From positions 3,105,501 to 3,169,500 of the forward strand of contig NC_010581.1 in NCBI RefSeq assembly GCF_000019845.1: 64,000 nt of DNA, given 5' to 3'. This stretch comes from Beijerinckia indica subsp. indica ATCC 9039. Its GTDB lineage: Bacteria > Pseudomonadota > Alphaproteobacteria > Rhizobiales > Beijerinckiaceae. Positions 19,497 through 28,046 of the stretch are shown piece by piece (the first letter of the stretch is position 1; every line of letters starts with the position of its first letter). The notes beneath the pieces were generated by a model, which made no database searches, was not told the DNA's origin, and was given only the letters and a program-made list of their open reading frames with translations. The position numbers and the translations under genes were made by a program.

Positions 19497-20279
19497 ATGA
19501 ACTCCAAGGATAACGGAGACAAATCCGGTCACCTTCCGTCCTACGATGCAGTCAGCGAGGCCAAACGTCTGTTGCGCGTCATTCGCGCCGGCACGCTGGC
19601 CACCTTGGCGCCGGAAGATGGTTTTCCCTTCGCCAGCCTCGTCAATGTCGCGACCGAACCAGATGGTTCGCCCCTCCTCCTCATATCCGCACTCGCCACC
19701 CATACCAAACATCTCATAGTGGATGATCGTGTTTCACTTCTCCTCGTTCAGACAGGGCCCGGCGATCCTCTCGCGCATCCGCGCCTGACCGTGACGGGAC
19801 GCGCCGAAGTCCTCAAGGACTCGGAAGCGCGTGAGACCGCCAAACGGCGCTTCCTCAACCGCCATCCGAAATCGGCGCTCTATGCTGATTTTCCCGATTT
19901 CTCCTTTTGCCGCATCCGCCTCCAGCACGCCCATCTCAACGGCGGTTTCGGACGCGCGGGGCAATTTTCCGCCGCGCAGATTCAGACGTCCATCTCTGGG
20001 TCCGCGAACTTGATAAGTTCCGAAGTGCGCGCTTTGACCCATCTCAACGCGGACCATGCCGTAGCGCTCGCGCTGCTCGCCAAAGCCTTGGCCGAAGCCC
20101 CCGATGGCGACTGGCGGGCGACCGGCATCGATCCGGAAGGGCTCGATCTCGCCTGCGGCGACCGCACAGCGCGCATTGTTTTTCCGGCGCTCGTCCATGA
20201 TGCCGAAGAGTTACGCAAGACATTGGAAAATCTTGTCGATGTCGCGCGCGTGGCCCTGTCCAAGCTGCAACATGCCTGA
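19497..20279 (+). CDS. PNPOx-like FMN-binding protein with DUF2470 domain (HugZ-like)
   Basis: The 260-residue protein has an N-terminal split-barrel flavin/heme-binding domain ('AGTLATLAPEDGFPFASLVN', 'LISALATHTKH', 'PRLTVTGRAEVL') and a C-terminal DUF2470 domain beginning near residue 180 ('LTHLNADHAVALALLA'). The combination resembles HugZ/HutZ heme-degrading or heme-storage proteins and plant GluTR-binding protein. Substrate is not determinable from sequence. The gene is convergent with the antiporter gene, only 7 bases apart. The ATG start is supported by the family N-terminus; the ribosome site is weak. Confidence 0.82.
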   Translation: MNSKDNGDKSGHLPSYDAVSEAKRLLRVIRAGTLATLAPEDGFPFASLVNVATEPDGSPLLLISALATHTKHLIVDDRVSLLLVQTGPGDPLAHPRLTVTGRAEVLKDSEARETAKRRFLNRHPKSALYADFPDFSFCRIRLQHAHLNGGFGRAGQFSAAQIQTSISGSANLISSEVRALTHLNADHAVALALLAKALAEAPDGDWRATGIDPEGLDLACGDRTARIVFPALVHDAEELRKTLENLVDVARVALSKLQHA

Positions 20280-20286
20280 GCTTTCT

Positions 20287-21639
20287 TCATCCGATCCGGA
20301 AGAAGAGCCAGGTGAGGCCGAGAAACAAGGGCAAGAGCAGCCCGCAGGACCACAGCAGATAGCCAAGGAAACCCGGCATGGCGATGCCGTTCTTGCGCGC
20401 CAGGGCCGCGACCATGAAATTCGGCGCATTGCCGATATAGGTCATGGCCCCCATGCTGACCGCTCCAAAGGAAATGGCCGCAAGCACATCAGCCTTGGCA
20501 TTCATCAAAACGGCCGGGTCGCCTCCCGCCAATTCGAAAAAGACAAGATAGGTCGGCGCATTGTCGAGGAACGAAGAGAGCAGCCCTGTCGTCCAGAAAT
20601 AGGCTGACGGCAAAGGTCTGCCTTCTAGAGTCTCCAAGCCGCCGATCAAGGGAGCGAGCGGGCCCTGTGCCCCCGCCTGCAGCAAATCCATAACCGGAAC
20701 GAGGCAGATGAAGATCGCGGCGAAAAGCTTGGCGACTTCGATCAAGGGGTCAAAATCGAATCCATTGTCGCGACGGATATCCCGCTTCGTAAAGAAAAGA
20801 GAGAGACCGCCGAAAAGGATCATCATGACGTCACGTGCCAGGGCTTCAGCGGCGAGCGGGATACCGAAAAGCTTCAGATCATAGTCTGGATGCCAGAGAC
20901 CGCTGAGGATGATGGCACCGACCGCGCCAAGGATGAACAGAGCGTTGAATATCCCTCTCACCTCCAGGCCCGAGGGATGCGCGAAGTGCCCTGCCCGCTC
21001 TCGATTCTGTGGCAGGAGGGAGTCGAGAAGAAAGAAGACCGCAAGCAAACATCCGATGGAAATCAGCGTATGCGGCCAGAGGTGACGCAAGGTCCAGAAG
21101 AAATCCACCCCGTGCAAAAAGCCGAGAAACAGGGGTGGATCCCCCATGGGCAGCAAGGCCCCGCCGATATTGGACACGAGGAAAATAAAGAAAATCACGA
21201 CATGCACATTGAAGGAGCGATGCGCATTGGCCGCGATCAGCGGCCGGATTAGGATCATCGAGGCCCCGGTCGTGCCGATGAGACTCGCAAGCCCACTCCC
21301 CAGCCCCAGAAGCAGGACGTTGGAAAACGGCGTGCCGGTAAAACCACCCCGAATGGAAATGCCGCCCGCCGCCGTGAACAAGGCGAACATCATCAGGATG
21401 AAGGGCATATATTCGTGCAGAAGAGTAGCAGTGATGGCCGTTATGGCGGCCGGCACACCCGATTTCATCATCAAGACGGCGGCAGCACAGAGAGCCCAGG
21501 CAAGAGCGATCTTGCCGTAATGATTATGCCACCAATGTTTGTGGACGAGCGGCCCAACCGCGATCGAGAGAATGAGACCCGCGAAAGGCACGGCCTGCCA
21601 TAAAGAGAGGCTCACCGAAGCGGCGGGAGAAACGCTCAT
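20287..21639 (-). CDS. NhaD-like sodium:proton antiporter (ArsB/NhaD superfamily)
   Basis: The 450-residue inner-membrane protein has about 11-12 hydrophobic segments. Motifs 'LIGTTGASMILIRPLI', 'SNIGGALLPMGDPPLFLGFL' and 'SSFLDNAPTYLVFFELAGG' are typical of the NhaD/citrate-transporter superfamily, where the Asn/Asp-containing hairpins form the ion path. It is most similar in pattern to bacterial NhaD-type Na+/H+ antiporters; substrate specificity is inferred. It stands alone, convergent with the HugZ-like gene and upstream-adjacent to polA on the same strand. Confidence 0.8.
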   Translation of the reverse strand: MSVSPAASVSLSLWQAVPFAGLILSIAVGPLVHKHWWHNHYGKIALAWALCAAAVLMMKSGVPAAITAITATLLHEYMPFILMMFALFTAAGGISIRGGFTGTPFSNVLLLGLGSGLASLIGTTGASMILIRPLIAANAHRSFNVHVVIFFIFLVSNIGGALLPMGDPPLFLGFLHGVDFFWTLRHLWPHTLISIGCLLAVFFLLDSLLPQNRERAGHFAHPSGLEVRGIFNALFILGAVGAIILSGLWHPDYDLKLFGIPLAAEALARDVMMILFGGLSLFFTKRDIRRDNGFDFDPLIEVAKLFAAIFICLVPVMDLLQAGAQGPLAPLIGGLETLEGRPLPSAYFWTTGLLSSFLDNAPTYLVFFELAGGDPAVLMNAKADVLAAISFGAVSMGAMTYIGNAPNFMVAALARKNGIAMPGFLGYLLWSCGLLLPLFLGLTWLFFRIG

Positions 21640-21706
21640 CCGTGACGCTCACAGCCACAGCGTTTATATTGACCGCGCTCACGAGGCATACGGACAATCA
21701 GCGCTC

Positions 21707-24700
21707 TCAATGGGCCTCATCCCAATTCTGGGCGGCCTTGGCATCAACCTGCAAGGGCACGGACAGGTGGACCGCCGGCAAGGGCGCCTCGACCATGATC
21801 TTGCGCACAACCGCAATGGTCGCCTCGACTTCATCGTCCGGCACTTCGAAAATCAATTCGTCATGCACTTGCAGCAGCATTTGCGCGGATAATTTTTCCG
21901 CCGCGAGCGCGGCTTCCATATGGATCATCGCGCGGCGGATAATATCAGCCGCCGAGCCTTGAATGGGCGCATTGATCGCCGCGCGCTCATTCAAAGCGCG
22001 TTCTGAAGGATTCGAGGCCTTGATGCGCGGATAATGGCATTTGCGGCCGAAAATCGTTTCGACATAGCCATTCTCACGCGCTTTCTTCTTGGTGTCGTCC
22101 ATATAGGCCCGGATGCCGGGGAAACGCTCAAAATATTTCTTGATATAAGCGGCCGCTTCCTCACGGGGGATGGCGAGCTGATTGGCGAGGCCGAAAGCGG
22201 AAATACCATAGATGATGCCGAAATTGATGGCCTTGGCACGGCGCCGGATCTCGCTCGGCATTCCTTCGACCGGAACCCCGAACATTTCCGAGGCGGTCAT
22301 CGCATGAATATCGAGGTTTTCAGCAAAGGCGTTTTTCAGCGACTTGATATCGGCGATATGGGCGAGCAGCCGCAATTCGATCTGGCTGTAATCGGCTGAA
22401 ACCAATTTACGCCCTGGCGGGGCGATAAAAGCGCGCCGAATCTTGCGTCCTGCCTCATTGCGGACCGGGATGTTTTGCAGATTGGGCTCCGAGGACGAAA
22501 GCCGCCCGGTGGTTGTCGCGGCCAAAGCATAGGATGTATGCACGCGCCCGCTCGAAGGATTGATATAGTTTGGCAGCGCATCCGTGTACGTGGATTTGAG
22601 CTTGGCCAACTGCCGCCAGTCGAGAATGCGGGCGGCAAGGTCGACGCCCTGCTCGGCAAGATCCTCAAGAACGCCGGCGGCGGTGGACCAGGCTCCCGTC
22701 GCGGTCTTCTTGGCGCCCGGCAGGCCAAGCTTGCCGAACAGAATATCCCCCAATTGCTTGGGGGAGCCGAGATTGAATTTTTCCCCGGCGAGTTCGTAAA
22801 TCTCCGCCTCGTAGCGCGCCATATCCTGCGCGAAATCGCTTGAAAGCCGGCCAAGCAACGGCGGATCAATCGCAACGCCCCGGCGCTCCATGCGGGCCAA
22901 GACGTCAATCATCGGCCTTTCCAAGGTCTCATAGACCGTGGTCATCTTTTCCGCAGGCAGACGCGGTTTCAGAACACGCCAGAGCCGCAAGGTGACATCG
23001 GCGTCCTCCGCCGCATATTCCGTCGCCTTGTCGATCGCGACCCGGGCAAAGCCGATGAAAGTCCGGCCGCTGCCGGCAACCGCGCTGAAGGGGATTGGCT
23101 TATGACCAAGATGTTTCTCGGACAAGACATCCATGCCATGGTCGGTCAGACCAGCGTCGAGCACATAAGAGAGCAGCAGCGTATCGTCCAAGGGCCGCAT
23201 CTCGACGCCGTGCTGTTTCAGCACGATCCAATCATATTTGACGTTCTGTCCGATCTTGAGGATGCTTGGATCTTCAAGCAGCGGCTTCAGGCGCTCCAGC
23301 ACCACGCCGATCGGCAATTGCCCCGGCAGCAGGCCCTTACCTTCAAACAAATCCTGCCCTTCGCCGCTCGTATGGCCGACTGGAACATAGAAGGCCTTTC
23401 CCGGTTCCGCGCAGAGAGAAAGACCAGCCAGATCCGCAAGCATGGGATCGAGCGAGGTGGTTTCGGTATCGATGGCAAGCAGGCCCGCTTCATAAGCCGC
23501 CGCGATTACAGCATCGAGAGCCTCAAGAGTGACGATCGTCTGATAGGCCGAGTGCTCGAATGTCCCAGCACGTCCCTCGGCGGCGCGGGCGGAGGCGAAG
23601 AGACCCGGTCCGCTGCCCAAAGCTGCTTTTTCAACAGGCTCACCATAACGCGCATTGCGTTTCGGCCCGCTTCTTGTCGCGACTTCTCCCGAAGCTTCAG
23701 CACCGGCTGGTTCCGTCGCCCCCTCACCCGCTTTTGGCTCGGCTTCAACGAGCACCTCGCCATTGCGGCCGCGCCAGCCGGCCGCGCCGCAAAAGGCCGG
23801 ATCGGGCTCGACCGCAGCAAGATCGACGCCATAGGCTTCAGCCACGCGTTTGGTCAGAGTGGTGAATTCCAGCGCCTTCAAATAAGCGACGAGCTTGTGC
23901 GGTTCCGGCGCATGCAAGCCAAGATCGGCGAGCGGGATTTCCACCGGCACGTCACGAACCAGAGTGACAAGCTTGCGGGAGATTTCGATCAGCCCGACGC
24001 TTTCCGGTTCAGTGAGGATCTCGCGCCGTTTCGGTTGCTTGATCTCTCGGGCGAGCTTCAAAAGATTATCGAGATCACCATAATCATTAATGAGCTGCGC
24101 CGCCGTCTTGATGCCGATGCCGCGCGCGCCTGGAACATTATCGGTCGAATCGCCAGCCAACGCCTGGACATCGATGACTTTGTCAGGGCCGACACCGAAA
24201 TAGGCGACGACCTCCTCTTGCCCGATCCGCCGTTCCTGCCGTGCTCCTTTGGCGCCAGCCTCGCCGGAGGCAGGATCATACATGGAAACGCCCGGCCCGA
24301 TCAGTTGCATCAGATCCTTGTCAGCGGAAATGATCAGAACCTCAGCGCCGAGAGCATGGGCCTGCGTCGCATAAGTGGCGATCAGGTCATCCGCTTCATA
24401 ACGATCCTGCTCGACCGGCTGCAGGCCGAAAGCGCGGACGGAAGCGCGCATCAACGGAAATTGCGGGATGAGATCTTCCGGCGGCTCCGAGCGATTGCTC
24501 TTGTAGGGCGGATAAATCTCCTTGCGAAAGGAATTTTCCGACTTATCGAAAATGATCGCCAGATGCGTCGGCTTCAGGTCCGCCGCGCCCTCGCGGATGA
24601 ACTGGAACAATTTGGTGCAAAACAGGCGCACCGCGCCAGTCGGCAGACGGTCAGACCGATAATTATATTTGGCGTCTTGCCGGATCGACTGAAAATAGGC

Positions 24701-24775
24701 CCGAAAGACAAAGGAAGAACCGTCGACTAGGAACACTCGGTCGCCGGCTTCGATCGGACGATGAACAAGGGTCAT
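21707..24775 (-). CDS. polA: DNA polymerase I
   Basis: The 1022-residue protein has all three PolA domains: 5'-3' exonuclease ('FLVDGSSFVFRAYF', 'SADKDLMQLI', 'QALAGDSTDNVPGARGIG'), 3'-5' proofreading exonuclease with intact 'AIDTETTSLDP', and polymerase with motif A 'SADYSQIELRLLAHI', motif B 'RRRAKAINFGIIYG' and motif C 'LLQVHDELIFEVP'. An Ala/Gly/Glu-rich linker of about 70 residues separates the two exonuclease domains. ATG 24775 (MTLVHRPIEAGDR) is preferred over a start 21 codons upstream because family homology begins there. It acts in Okazaki fragment maturation and repair. Confidence 0.96.
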   Translation of the reverse strand: MTLVHRPIEAGDRVFLVDGSSFVFRAYFQSIRQDAKYNYRSDRLPTGAVRLFCTKLFQFIREGAADLKPTHLAIIFDKSENSFRKEIYPPYKSNRSEPPEDLIPQFPLMRASVRAFGLQPVEQDRYEADDLIATYATQAHALGAEVLIISADKDLMQLIGPGVSMYDPASGEAGAKGARQERRIGQEEVVAYFGVGPDKVIDVQALAGDSTDNVPGARGIGIKTAAQLINDYGDLDNLLKLAREIKQPKRREILTEPESVGLIEISRKLVTLVRDVPVEIPLADLGLHAPEPHKLVAYLKALEFTTLTKRVAEAYGVDLAAVEPDPAFCGAAGWRGRNGEVLVEAEPKAGEGATEPAGAEASGEVATRSGPKRNARYGEPVEKAALGSGPGLFASARAAEGRAGTFEHSAYQTIVTLEALDAVIAAAYEAGLLAIDTETTSLDPMLADLAGLSLCAEPGKAFYVPVGHTSGEGQDLFEGKGLLPGQLPIGVVLERLKPLLEDPSILKIGQNVKYDWIVLKQHGVEMRPLDDTLLLSYVLDAGLTDHGMDVLSEKHLGHKPIPFSAVAGSGRTFIGFARVAIDKATEYAAEDADVTLRLWRVLKPRLPAEKMTTVYETLERPMIDVLARMERRGVAIDPPLLGRLSSDFAQDMARYEAEIYELAGEKFNLGSPKQLGDILFGKLGLPGAKKTATGAWSTAAGVLEDLAEQGVDLAARILDWRQLAKLKSTYTDALPNYINPSSGRVHTSYALAATTTGRLSSSEPNLQNIPVRNEAGRKIRRAFIAPPGRKLVSADYSQIELRLLAHIADIKSLKNAFAENLDIHAMTASEMFGVPVEGMPSEIRRRAKAINFGIIYGISAFGLANQLAIPREEAAAYIKKYFERFPGIRAYMDDTKKKARENGYVETIFGRKCHYPRIKASNPSERALNERAAINAPIQGSAADIIRRAMIHMEAALAAEKLSAQMLLQVHDELIFEVPDDEVEATIAVVRKIMVEAPLPAVHLSVPLQVDAKAAQNWDEAH

Positions 24776-24885
24776 GATATGATCTTCGGCAAAGTTTCGC
24801 AGCGGAGCCAATGCCCGACCGCACACGGAGCCGAGCATAGAACGCCCAGCCCTCGTGTACCATTCTTTTCAAAATCCCGGAGTAT

Positions 24886-24988
24886 AGAGCATCGCTCGTT
24901 AAATCGGAATCATGAGCGATGCTCTAAATCTTTATAAAAGCATCAAATTTTTCCGAAAAATGGTGTCCACTTTTCGGTTTGATGCTCT
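24886..24988. repeat. Rhizobiales-type dispersed palindromic repeat (two hairpins)
   Basis: AGAGCATCGCTC (24886-24897) pairs perfectly with GAGCGATGCTCT (24914-24925). A second inverted pair follows: 'AGCATCAAA..TTTCCGAAAAA' to 'TTTTCGGTTTGATGCT' (24939-24986). The 'CCGAAAA-TGG-CACTTTTCGG' core resembles the short palindromes scattered in Rhizobiales intergenic regions. It lies between polA and the ABM-domain gene, both on the minus strand. Confidence 0.65.
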
Positions 24989-24996
24989 AGGCGCGA

Positions 24997-25335
24997 TTAT
25001 TCGGCGGCTTGCGCAACGGACCGATTGCTCAAGCTCTGCACGGATTCAAACCCTTCGAATTCGGGATGGCCGAGATAGAGCGGCTTGGCGCTCCCCGCCC
25101 CGGCATGCGCGGCACGGAATTGCTCGGATTGGGTCCAATTGACGAAATCCGTCTTGCTCGCCCAGACCGTATGCGAGGCATAGAGCGTATAGGTCTCGGT
25201 TTCTGGACCACGCAGCAGGTTGAATTCAATGAAGCCGGGCAATTCCTTCAGGCGACTGTCGCGGGACAGCCATTTCTGCTCGAAGGCCTGTTCCTCACCC
25301 TTGATGATCTTGAAACGGTTCATCGCATAGAACAT
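24997..25335 (-). CDS. ABM-domain protein (heme-degrading monooxygenase-like)
   Basis: The 112-residue single-domain protein 'MFYAMNRFKIIKGEEQAFEQ' has an antibiotic-biosynthesis-monooxygenase (ABM) ferredoxin-like fold, with 'LKELPGFIEFNLLRGPETE' and 'YTLYASHTVWASKTDFVNW' typical of the HmoA/IsdG-like branch. Such dimers cleave heme or serve in other oxidations. ATG 25335 has GGGAGC upstream; the longer frame to 25380 is not supported. It is monocistronic. Confidence 0.8.
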   Translation of the reverse strand: MFYAMNRFKIIKGEEQAFEQKWLSRDSRLKELPGFIEFNLLRGPETETYTLYASHTVWASKTDFVNWTQSEQFRAAHAGAGSAKPLYLGHPEFEGFESVQSLSNRSVAQAAE

Positions 25336-25442
25336 GGCTTGCTCCCAAAATCGCACCCGGCGGACGCTTTCTTTTGCCAAGGATCAGGGGAAAAAGGCAA
25401 GCTTCGCGGGGGGATCATATCACGCTCCCGCACGGTTTGAAC

Positions 25443-26222
25443 TCAATACGCGCTAAAAGGACGAGGCGGTGGCAGAGGCGCGACGACCGGCGCCTTGTCC
25501 GGAAAGGAACCACCTGTCATGCCGGCATCAAGGCTCGCCACTTGATATTCCCCCGGATTTCTTTCCTCACGCGGAGCTTCGCCGGCAAGAGTTGGACGTA
25601 CCGGCGGCAAGGGCACGACAACCGGCATGCTGCTCGACGCCATCTCCACCGGAGTGGAAGCTAGCTGGCTTCCACTTTGCTGATGGGCCATTTCATATTC
25701 GGAGCGGGCCAGAGCGAGATCCCGCGACATTTCACGAGCGGCCGGAGCCATAGCCATGATGGGACGAGAGGATATCGGCGCCGAATCGGCTGTGCGCAAC
25801 TCACCGAGCATATTCTTGCTCTTCGCCGTATAATAATAACCGGCAGCGTAAAGGGTGACGGCACGATCCTCGTTGCCACCCGCGAGCCGATAGGCATTGG
25901 CGAGATAGGGCACGGCATAAGCAAGATTGGTTTCGGCGTCGAGCAAGCCCTGCGGCGATCCTGAATACCCCATACTGCGGGCCGTCGCATATTTGATCTG
26001 CATCAGACCCAGATTGCCTCGGCTGACGAGGTGCGGATTGCCTTTGCTTTCACGCCGCACGATGCGATGGACGAGACGTTCCGGAACACCATGCATCGCG
26101 GCATAATGGGCGATTTTCGCGTCAAGCGCCGGGGTCGTCTCGGCGTAAACCTTATCTGCAAGCGCTATAGCACTCAAAGGCAGACAAGCGATCGCCGCTG
26201 CGCGGATTGGAAAGCCGATCAT
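25443..26222 (-). CDS. Lytic transglycosylase, SLT domain (periplasmic)
   Basis: This 259-residue exported protein has a signal peptide at 1-27 (cleavage near 'KVYAETT'), then an SLT/lysozyme-like domain: catalytic Glu in 'RIVRRESKGNP', 'GNLGLMQIKYATARSMGY', 'NLAYAVPYLANAYRLAGGNE' and 'AVTLYAAGYY'. It cleaves the glycan strand of peptidoglycan. The C-terminal third is Pro/Ala/Ser-rich and ends 'PLPPPRPFSAY', probably disordered. ATG 26222 has AAGGA upstream. A strong hairpin separates it from sdhB, which is upstream on the same strand. Confidence 0.9.
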   Translation of the reverse strand: MIGFPIRAAAIACLPLSAIALADKVYAETTPALDAKIAHYAAMHGVPERLVHRIVRRESKGNPHLVSRGNLGLMQIKYATARSMGYSGSPQGLLDAETNLAYAVPYLANAYRLAGGNEDRAVTLYAAGYYYTAKSKNMLGELRTADSAPISSRPIMAMAPAAREMSRDLALARSEYEMAHQQSGSQLASTPVEMASSSMPVVVPLPPVRPTLAGEAPREERNPGEYQVASLDAGMTGGSFPDKAPVVAPLPPPRPFSAY

Positions 26223-26355
26223 CAAGCATCCTTTCTCGGGCCTTATTCTAAACCGCAGAATAAGGCTCAAAGAAGGCAAGCCTCGCTCAAGCCACGATTC
26301 CGATCAAGAACGACGTCCATTCCTCCCAGCGGTCACGAGAGATGACGACTGAGGA

Positions 26356-26400
26356 TTCTCGAATTTCTGCCTTCTCAACAGATTGGCAGAAATTCGAGAA
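26356..26400. terminator. 16-bp perfect stem-loop downstream of sdhB (dispersed-repeat family)
   Basis: TTCTCGAATTTCTGCC and GGCAGAAATTCGAGAA pair perfectly around a 13-base loop. It lies 33 bases after the sdhB stop and may end the sdh transcript. Related hairpins with a 'TCGAATTTT/AAAATTCGA' core occur near 31164 and 33776. Confidence 0.65.
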
Positions 26401-26432
26401 AGTGCCTTCAATTCAGAGAGATATTTCTCGGA

Positions 26433-27212
26433 TCAGAGCTGGCGCTCGATCATCATCGTCTTGATTTCGGCGATGGCTTTGGCAGGGTTGAGCCCCTTGG
26501 GGCAAGCCTTGGCGCAATTCATGATGGTGTGGCAGCGGTAGAGCCGGAACGGATCCTCGACATTATCGAGACGCTCACCCGTGGTTTCATCGCGAGAGTC
26601 GATCAACCAACGATAGGCCTGGAGGAGCGCGGCAGGACCGAGATAACGGTCACCATTCCACCAATAGCTCGGGCATGAGGTCGAGCAACAGGCGCAGAGG
26701 ATGCACTCATAAAGGCCGTCGAGCTTGCTGCGATCCTCAGGCGATTGCCGCCATTCCTTTTCCGGAGCCGGCGTCGTCGTCTTGAGCCAAGGCTCAATCG
26801 AAGCATGCTGCGCATAGAAATTGGTCAGATCCGGCACGAGATCCTTGACCACCATCATATGCGGCAAAGGATAGATCTTTACCGCCCCTTTGACCTCATC
26901 CATGCCTTTGGTGCAGGCAAGAGTATTGGTGCCGTCAATATTCATGGCGCATGAGCCACAAATGCCTTCGCGGCAGGAACGGCGGAAGGTCAGCGTCGGA
27001 TCGATATTTGACTTGATATAGATCAAGGCATCGAGAACCATCGGCGCACAATTGTCACGATCGACGAAATAAGTATCGATGCGCGGATTGGCTCCATCCT
27101 CTGGGTTCCAGCGATAGATGTGATATTCCTTGACGTTTTTGGCTCCAGCCGGCTTCGGCCATGTCTTGCCTGTCGTCACCGTCGAATTTTTAGGGAGGGT
27201 AAACTGAACCAT
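26433..27212 (-). CDS. sdhB: Succinate dehydrogenase iron-sulfur subunit
   Basis: The 259-residue subunit has the [2Fe-2S] ligands in '[16 protein letters not shown]', the [4Fe-4S] motif '[16 protein letters not shown]', and the [3Fe-4S]/[4Fe-4S] cysteines in '[17 protein letters not shown]'. It passes electrons from SdhA FAD to quinone in complex II at the inner membrane face. Length equals alphaproteobacterial SdhB. It is the last gene of the sdhCDA-x-sdhB run, separated from sdhA by a gene for a small secreted protein. Confidence 0.97.
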   Translation of the reverse strand: MVQFTLPKNSTVTTGKTWPKPAGAKNVKEYHIYRWNPEDGANPRIDTYFVDRDNCAPMVLDALIYIKSNIDPTLTFRRSCREGICGSCAMNIDGTNTLACTKGMDEVKGAVKIYPLPHMMVVKDLVPDLTNFYAQHASIEPWLKTTTPAPEKEWRQSPEDRSKLDGLYECILCACCSTSCPSYWWNGDRYLGPAALLQAYRWLIDSRDETTGERLDNVEDPFRLYRCHTIMNCAKACPKGLNPAKAIAEIKTMMIERQL

Positions 27213-27425
27213 GATGAAGAACCTTTAGAATTTCAGCCGCAAAGAATGCCGGTTCACCGTCTGTTTGAGACCAGGCAAGATCCCATGCATGATCGCCGTT
27301 CCATTCCACCTGCCTCCCTTTCGAAGTCTCCTCTCCAAGAAGAGACTTCGATCATTCTCGATGTCGCGCCCGATCCCCGAAAGTCTCAAACTCCGCAAAT
27401 CGGGTTTTCGGCCTAGCCCAAAGCC

Positions 27426-27878
27426 TTATTCGGCGGAAGCCTGACGGGTCCATTCCTCGTTAGAGGCATAACAGCCCGTAAAGACCAAGCGATCCCGACC
27501 TTTGAGGCTCGGCGTGCAGCGGACCCAAATGACCTGCTCGTCACGGCGATCCTCCATGTTGAGATCATTGCCCTCCCACCGGAAAGCAAGTTTGTCCGTG
27601 CTCTTCTTCTCGCACGGTTCTTCTTTCCCATTGGCGGTTTTGCCGCAGATCTTAACACTGGCCACATATTTTCCATCCGCGCCGAAACAGCGTGTCCGAT
27701 GCACTTGTTTCTCGCCAGTGGCCTGCCCCTCCTCCGAGGAGCCGGTTCCCCAACAACCGATCAAGACTTCCGGACTTACAGCACCTTGGGTTTCCCTCTC
27801 GGCGGCGAAGGTCGGTTTCATATTCGAGGCGGAGAGCACAAGGCTCGCGCAGAGCAGATATTTCCAGGCACCGTGCAT
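27426..27878 (-). CDS. Small secreted Cys-containing protein within sdh operon
   Basis: The 150-residue protein starts at ATG 27878 (GGAGGAAATC upstream). It has a signal peptide (hydrophobic 'YLLCASLVLSA', cleavage near 'PTFAAERE'). The mature part has six Cys ('LIGCWG', 'TRCFGADGKY', 'KICGK', 'EPCEKK', 'VRCTPS', 'TGCYAS'), enough for three disulfides, suggesting a periplasmic or extracellular location. No known domain was recognised. It sits between sdhA and sdhB on the same strand, an unusual position for a non-sdh gene. Confidence 0.75.
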   Translation of the reverse strand: MHGAWKYLLCASLVLSASNMKPTFAAERETQGAVSPEVLIGCWGTGSSEEGQATGEKQVHRTRCFGADGKYVASVKICGKTANGKEEPCEKKSTDKLAFRWEGNDLNMEDRRDEQVIWVRCTPSLKGRDRLVFTGCYASNEEWTRQASAE

Positions 27879-28046
27879 GATTTCCTCCCGTGCCTCGCTT
27901 TGCGAGGGCATTTTTTTTTGTTTCAACTTGGCTTCTGCTCCCGACGATTCGATTGCCGGGAGCCTATTTGAAACAACGCCTTAAACGGCTTTTTTGTTCA
28001 TGCGGCCCAGGTATCGGAAAGCTCACGCCGTCCGATAGTCTACTGA

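Noticed and set aside
23102..24730. 542-codon plus-strand frame opposite polA
   Set aside because: It is the antisense shadow of a high-GC polA gene; the minus-strand frame has all PolA motifs.
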